Origin: Nemertoderma westbladi
Lineage: Eukaryota > Xenacoelomorpha > Nemertodermatida > Nemertodermatidae
NCBI GenBank assembly: GCA_032718475.1
Contig: JAUCBJ010004537.1
Location: 62,001-126,000 of the forward strand
DNA: 64,000 nt
Direction: 5' to 3'
Both the position numbers and the translations under genes were made by a program. Positions within the stretch are counted from its first letter, which is position 1; every line of letters begins with the position of its first letter. This document shows positions 58,488 through 64,000 of the stretch, one piece after another. The notes under the pieces were generated by a model. It was not told the DNA's origin and searched no databases. It was given only the letters and a program-made list of their open reading frames with translations.

Positions 58488-61235
58488 ATGGCAGACACTA
58501 TTGATTGGCAGGGGGCCGAAAAGGTTTATTACAAGATCGTAAACACCGGCATCAGAACCTTTGTGTTATCACCTCACACCCGTCATGGAGTTCAAGTTAA
58601 AACGGCAGCGAGACCAATCCATTATACCTTAAACAGCGGGTTCAACAATACAGGTTAGTAACGTTTGGGAAAAGTCAGATTAATATAGTCGTTGTATTTA
58701 GGATATAAATTATCGTTATTAATTTAATTTACGCCAAATTTAGATTCGGCCTAAACTAAGGTTTGTTAGTTTATAAAAAAACCTTCGTCGCTGTTCATCC
58801 CAAATAATTGTAAGATTTAGAAAAATACCCCCTTAATACAATCATAAAACCAACTATTTGTCTCAGGTTTGATTGAACAAAACACATTCCAGGCCGTTGT
58901 CCCCGCAACCGGTGGAACTGCTACACGCGGTAGTCATGGAAACATGCCACTACTTGGCAGGGTTAGTTAAGCCATACAACTATATTTTCTCAAATTAAAT
59001 TGAAATAAATAACCGTAAAATAAAGTAATTATTTTGCTCACAAATTTTGTTAAATTCGAACAATAGTTTCTATAAAACTAATTCGAGAAATTGAAAAATG
59101 TAGTTCACCCAGATATTCTGCCTTTGTATGATTGCGTTTTCGTTGAATTTTAGTACCGGTATAAAAATAAATCAATGAAATTTTTCAATCAATAAGAGTG
59201 TTTTGAATGGGTCGGGCTGGTTATAGGATAAACTTGGCAGTTGTATAACCAGAATAATTCATGAAATTGCACTGTAACACAATTGAAATTCCCGCCTAAA
59301 CATGAAGTTTACTTTTTGAGATGTAATTATTTTATAAGTCGGACGATCAAAGTAGGTCTACATCCTCCTGTAACAAACATTTATTTATTTACCCTTAGCT
59401 TCCAACAGATGATGCCAATATAACATCAGCTGTAAACAAACAAGCATTTAGTGTTCAGCCAACCAAAGTAGTTAGTCTACCAAAGGTTAATCATCTGACG
59501 CCGGCGGCAGAATTTATCAGTTCGCTGAGTAAACATCGGGCTGTCCGCAGCGTCCTGACGACTAACGAAAAACTATTGGTAAGTTAACTAATTATTATCC
59601 TTCGCTACTAAGGGCTAACATATAACTTTTTTTAGATAACTGCGAATGCGTTAGACACTTAATTAATATCGTAAATAAACCATGTCACGTGCGTTCTGCA
59701 TGCGGGGGGGGGGGGGGGGGGGGGGGGTTACTGTAATAAACAATGGTAAGATCCCATTACAGTTATATTAATACATAGAGGTTTTTTTTAAATATATTTC
59801 AGGCATCATTCCCTCCTCACATAAAATCCAACGAATGGCCTCCGCCTGCTAAGAGTAGACAACATCTACGGTACGAGAATGGGGAGGAATTAAAGAGAAA
59901 GGCGAGGTTCCTAAAGCAAGCATCTCAGGTATGAGTTAGTTTAGTCTAGAGCAGTGTTCAAGTTACTATTAAATTTGTTCTAGAACGAAAACCCAAGGTA
60001 CTACTTAATTTGTTCTAGAATAAGTACCCAAGGTACTACTTAAATTTGTTCTAGAATAAGGACTCAAGGTGGCATTTAATTTAGTCTGGAACAAGTATCC
60101 AAGGTAAGATTTTATTAATTCTAGAACAAGTACCAAAGGTAAGATTTAATGTCGAGTATCTTTTATCTTTTAGGTTAACGCTAATCCTCACCGGATTGAC
60201 CGGTTATATTACCTAAAGGCCAGTAACGTTAACATGCGGGATCGCAGTGAGATAGTTGCTGAGAGACTAAATCGGATGCGAATTCTAGAACGACATCGAT
60301 ACGGTGTTTACTCGCAAGAGGGCGAAGCAACGTAAGTAGGTTCCCTGATTGTGTTTCTTAAGCTCCTGTATGGTTGCTAAGATGCAGTAGGCCTACAGAA
60401 TGGAAACGTGCGAACTCTGGGAGACAGGTAAAGCTTGTTCTGTAGGATTTTAACTTTGAGTTTGGGAGGGCAGGGGTGGGGGTATGCGCGAATTATAAAA
60501 TAATAATAAAAAGGGTTATAAATAGTTTATTTATTTTATATAATTTAATTTATTGGTAAATTCTTACCGCTGGTAAATGATAATAATCCTTTATCACAAA
60601 ATTAATAAACTACATTTTATATAGAGACAATAAAGATACATTGGCTATCACTGATCAACCAGCGGTCACAAAAACTGTCGAAGGTAACGATGGCGATCGA
60701 ATGGAGAAGGGGGTGGAAGGTTCCAGAAAGAAGGACAATGAACAGGAACGTGTAGTGACTCAAGGGTTGGTTTGCCGCATCGCCGCATTTTTAATCACTT
60801 ATGACACTTATCACTAGGTCTACATATCGAATGTAGATCTAGATTGTTTTGAATTTAATTTTACCTTTTTCTTTTCTTAGAGTTTAATATCATATACCGG
60901 TACCACTATAATACATGTTAATTACAGTGACGGTGCCATTGTGAATGATACTCTGTGTCTCTGGTAATTCCGCAGCTTAACACTGTAGGCCTACTAATTC
61001 TGTAAGAACATGGAAACTACAAATTTATTCCTGTTCGTTATTCTCCAAATACGTTTTTATACGACAATTTTTTTATACAGTAATTAAAATGTATTAATCG
61101 TATTTCAGAACATTTCTCACTGAGACTGAAGATATTGGTGAACTTCCCGAACCAATCGATGAAGTTGTTAACAATGAAGTGGAAGGCAGTGTTGATAGCC
61201 TTGAATCCGAGCCGCGGGAGGACAACAGCACGTGA
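58488..61235 (+). CDS. Seven-exon gene, 330-residue protein of unknown family
   Basis: Exons 58488-58653, 58867-58961, 59399-59578, 59803-59928, 60174-60331, 60625-60765 and 61109-61235; total 993 nt with consistent phases (1,0,0,0,2,2). Donors and acceptors are GT/AG with good context except the weak GTTGGT donor after 60765. The protein starts MADTIDWQGAEKVYYK, has RTFVLSPHTRHG and ARPIHYTLNSGF, a middle with PAAEFISSLSKHR and FPPHIKSNEWPPPAKSRQ, then a basic, helical region (ENGEELKRKARFLKQ, PHRIDRLYYLKASN, RLNRMRILERHRYG). The last two exons are acidic and low in conservation signal. No membrane segment. I do not recognise the family; the overall look (short, basic, multi-exon) could suit a cytoskeletal or ciliary protein, but that is only an impression. 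Confidence 0.75.
59701..59728 (+). repeat. Poly-G run in intron 3
   Basis: About 25 consecutive G residues between exons 3 and 4. Confidence 0.9.
59978..60151 (+). repeat. ~35-bp intronic tandem repeat with TTCTAGAA and donor-like sites
   Basis: Five units (a sixth, degenerate one starts near 59944) of TTCTAGAA..AAG.ACCCAAGGTA.. lie between exons 4 and 5. Each carries AAGGTA or AAGGTAAG, which resembles a splice donor. Confidence 0.85.
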
Positions 61236-61439
61236 CACAACGCTGTCTGGAACGCGGAAACGATTATGTTCAACTTTGACTACATCAAATTCTTAATAAC
61301 AGAGAATTACACTACAGACACTTATTATGTATTACAAATTAGAGCAATAATTTTATTTGTCAACTAACAATTGTTATATTTCGTAAGAAACATCTGGCGG
61401 CATTAAATGTGGTCGGCTCGTGTTGGCCTCTTATTGAGT

Positions 61440-61690
61440 TTATTGATTTGGTAGGGAGAAGTCGTTGACCTGTAGCTGTTAATCGGATCCGTTAAGGGGT
61501 TGCAGGGTGATACTTGGGTGGGTGTTTACCGTTTAGGGGGTTATAGTTAGTTTAGAGGGAGTTAGTTGGGGATTTTGGTTTAGGAGATTGTTGGGGCAGT
61601 TGTTTTAGCGTTTAGGGATTTAGATTTTACTTTTTGGTTTTTAGTTTAGGTTTTTGTTGGTGGTTTTACGGAATTAGCTTGGGGAGTTGG
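61440..61690 (+). other. G/T-rich strand-asymmetric tract downstream of the seven-exon gene
   Basis: The plus strand is almost free of C over about 250 bases, with frequent TTTAGGG and GTTAG words. It sits between the stop codon and the AATAAA. Confidence 0.7.
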
Positions 61691-61806
61691 TTGTAGGGAG
61701 TTCTCTATGTAGTTGCTTCAATATTTACTACACATTATTATACTGTGTAGTATTTAATACACACATATTATACTACACAGTATGTAATATGGGCTGAGTT
61801 CCCGTC

Positions 61807-61812
61807 AATAAA
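61807..61812 (+). terminator. AATAAA polyadenylation signal
   Basis: AATAAA followed by a T/G-rich segment, about 570 bases after the stop of the seven-exon gene. The first clear canonical signal on that strand. Confidence 0.5.
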
Positions 61813-63134
61813 CAAATGTAATATTTGTTTGGGGAGATGGTTTGGTGTTGGTTAGGCAGTTACATGTGGGAGTTTCTATAGAAAAATGTTTTATTATGGC
61901 GAGGAGTCGGATTGTGTTTACTTTAAGGATTTATCTTTGAGTATTTATGGAGTTTAAAGTTGGTTGTAGAGAGTTGATTCGACGGTGAGTCGATTCAAGA
62001 AGTTTTTACAGTCAAATGAATCAAAATTAAAAATAAAGAATTTAGTTAATAACCTATATGTATTATATCCAATATCTCATACCGTAATCACCTATTATTC
62101 TTTGTATTCCCTCCAAGATTTATAATAGTAAACAATAGAGCGCATACTGTATGAGGTCTTAAACGCAGTAAACACACTGCTATACGCGAGAACCCATATG
62201 TCGTTATCAGCCTGTGAGTCATAGCTAAGGGAGACTACCACACAACAGCTTCAACTAATCAATAGTCAAGCCGGAATGGAATTGCATTTGCATTCTTCCT
62301 ATATAAATACAGTCAGGACTGGAATCCCTTTATTACTAAAATAAAATAACAGCTTTCGCCAAATGGGGTTCTGATGCCATTAAAATAATTGAAATGAAAT
62401 TATTAATCTGTGATTGATAGCCTACTATGTATTGCATTTTACTCTGTATTTTCGAACAAATTTAAGGCTTAATTAGCTTTAGTAACTTTCAAATTACCAA
62501 TATATTTATTTATGCTTACCTTTATTCTCCCTACCAAGAAATGGCAATGTTATTTTTCTAGATTGACAATGTTTGTAGATAGGCAACCAATAAAGTTCAA
62601 CGTTAGGTTTTTTTGGAAAGTATTTTCTACAATATTTATCTTTTAAATTTATTGGTGAATGAAATTTATTTTATTGTTGGCATTATTTTTATTTATAGTT
62701 AAATTAAAATAATTGATCTCAGATGGGCGGTATTAAATAAATTACTGAAATTAAATTGTAAAATAGTTCGCTAATTTTCACTAAAACAATATTTATAATA
62801 ACTAGGTACATTTGTGAAAAAGCCCTCGTTAGGTGACAAAACATTTTTAAATAAATCATAATCACAGATACAAAATATGATATAAAAAGGGTAATTTTTG
62901 AAAGTTATTGTTATATTAATTTTGCTAGGTCGAAAAAATTTTCTATTTTTGCTTATACATACCACAGTAATGCCATGCCATAAGACCCTAATAATTATAT
63001 ATTAATAAAGTTAGTACGATGGAATAATTACTAATTACTAACTTAACAAATTAAAAATGTTGATATATATACTTAATCATTATACTTAAAACCATTAACA
63101 AACTGAAATAGTAGTCGGTCATAACAATAAACTA
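61813..63134. other. Intergenic, AT-rich; 5' region of the KCTD-like gene
   Basis: No open frame of note. Presumably contains the KCTD-like promoter; the start codon at 63135 follows AATAAACTA. Confidence 0.45.
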
Positions 63135-63575
63135 ATGACGTCACCGCAAACATCATGGACTAAAGTATCGCGAAACGACCGGCGTTCTAGTTGCCGGATC
63201 CACCATTACAGCGAGAGCGACCGCGGAACCACGCCGGAACCGCAATCCTTCGCTAATGTCGCGTCCTCCTTCGAGAACGTGTCAAACGCCGGCGTGAGAA
63301 TGAAGAAACCCCGGGCCGGTAGCGTGTCGACCGGAGGAGGTCCCAACCGGACCGAGGAAGTAAACCCAAACTTCCTGAATCTTCGGGACTTTGTTACCAT
63401 CAACGTCGGCGGATACATTTACTCAACTACCAACGGGACTCTAATGTCTCGCGATAGCAGACTCAAGAGGAACTTCGCACATTGGAGAAGGGACAAGGAA
63501 GGTGTTATTATGATTGACAGAAACGGAGAACATTTTGGTGTTGTTCTAGACTACCTTAGAAATGGAGTTACTCAG
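63135..63575 (+). CDS. KCTD/BACURD-like BTB protein, first coding exon (partial)
   Basis: 147 codons up to a donor, ACTCAG|GTAACG (63575/63576); later exons lie outside the window. The N-terminal ~90 residues are polar and Ser/Asn/Arg-rich. The BTB/T1 domain starts FVTINVGGYIYSTT, then TLMSRDSRLKRNF and MIDRNGEHFGVVLDYLRNG, the signature of the KCTD family; the IDR-G-HFG-LDYLR-G form is nearest the BACURD group (KCTD10/KCTD13/TNFAIP1). These proteins are usually substrate adaptors for cullin-3 ubiquitin ligases. Reading on past 63575 gives a stop at 63612, so the splice call is needed. The assignment below KCTD level is inferred. Confidence 0.8.
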
Positions 63576-63709
63576 GTAACGAATGGCAATTGGCAATATC
63601 ATTTTAGTGAATGAAATCTAAGCAAATCAGATTTGTGTCTCCATGTGTCCTTTGTGTTGCGATATTCGGAGTTTAATATTACTGCCAATACTACATAATA
63701 CTTCTACTA

Positions 63710-64000
63710 CTAAGTCGAGCGAACTCGGACAGTGGAAATGAGATCCCTCCAGGCCCCCCGACTCTCCATAGTTGTCGCAATTTCGTTTCTCCCAAGTTCA
63801 GTATCCCTTTCAAGTTGATCTATATATGTTATGGCCGGTCGTCCATGACTACGCTTTCCATGAGTTGGTTGCCAGAAAAGTAGATCTGGTATGACCTCGT
63901 CTTTACTTCTCCAGCAGTGCCCTCTGAATCTTAATCTGCGTTCACGGAGGGTGGTTGATACAGGTGGTATTGTACCATAAAGCTCGGCGTTTGTTATGTG
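63710..64000 (-). pseudogene. Non-LTR reverse transcriptase C-terminus, runs off the window
   Basis: A minus-strand frame reads ITNAELYGTIPPVSTTLRER, RLRFRGHCWRSKDEVIPD, LLFWQPTHGKRSHGRPAI, YIDQLERDTEL and MESRGAWRDLI to a TAG at 63710-63712. It is the same superfamily tail as 37498-38734 (GHC..R...P...LWQP.G) but a different family. It lies antisense in the first intron of the KCTD-like gene. Confidence 0.8.

Noticed and set aside
61440-61690. Interstitial telomere (TTAGGG)n
   Set aside because: Only scattered TTTAGGG words, no regular period visible.

Overview
This window is metazoan nuclear DNA: spliced genes with GT/AG introns, single-exon genes, and a dense load of DNA transposons, retroelement fragments, SINE-like pieces and satellites. 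There is no operon structure and no bacterial signal. The many TAGGCCTAC and ACCGGTAC words, the Penelope-like and Mutator-like elements, and the single-exon SOWAH gene suit an invertebrate, perhaps a deuterostome such as an echinoderm. That placement is an impression from word usage, not a result.

Host genes. (1) A two-exon C2H2 zinc-finger gene on + (exon 1 at 3734-4625, exon 2 at 15588-16249). Its ~11 kb intron holds two Penelope-like copies, a 103/106-bp satellite with a duplicated 14-monomer block, and a broken Mutator-like transposase. (2) An intronless 466-codon gene of unknown family on - (21680-23080). (3) A compact 92-residue RNASEK homologue (V-ATPase-associated membrane protein) on - (36028-36306). 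(4) A single-exon SOWAH-type ankyrin gene on + (49812-52430). (5) A seven-exon gene on + (58488-61235) for a 330-residue protein I cannot name. (6) The first coding exon of a KCTD/BACURD-like BTB protein on + (63135-63575), running out of the window.

Repeat layout. 649-3660 is a three-level nest of inverted-repeat elements. 8519-12100 is the satellite in the zinc-finger intron. 18030-19996 is a 37-bp satellite carrying an ATGCAAAT octamer in nearly every unit. 20431-21260 is an inverted-repeat element. 24814-26774 is a ~2 kb imperfect palindrome with a tRNA-derived SINE inserted in one arm. 26960-33560 is a stack of overlapping insertions sharing G-tract termini and TTCTAGAA palindromes. 37498-38734 and 23425-24060 are two copies of one non-LTR reverse transcriptase family. 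42042-44440 is a 2.4 kb transposon with a nested MITE. 46419-47682 is a second copy of the element at 813-3042. 55800-57660 is an inverted-repeat element carrying a YqaJ/lambda-exonuclease-like fragment.

The host genes do not form an obvious pathway. What ties the window together is repeated transposition into the same few places, which lets the order of insertions be read directly. All repeat boundaries and family calls were made by eye.
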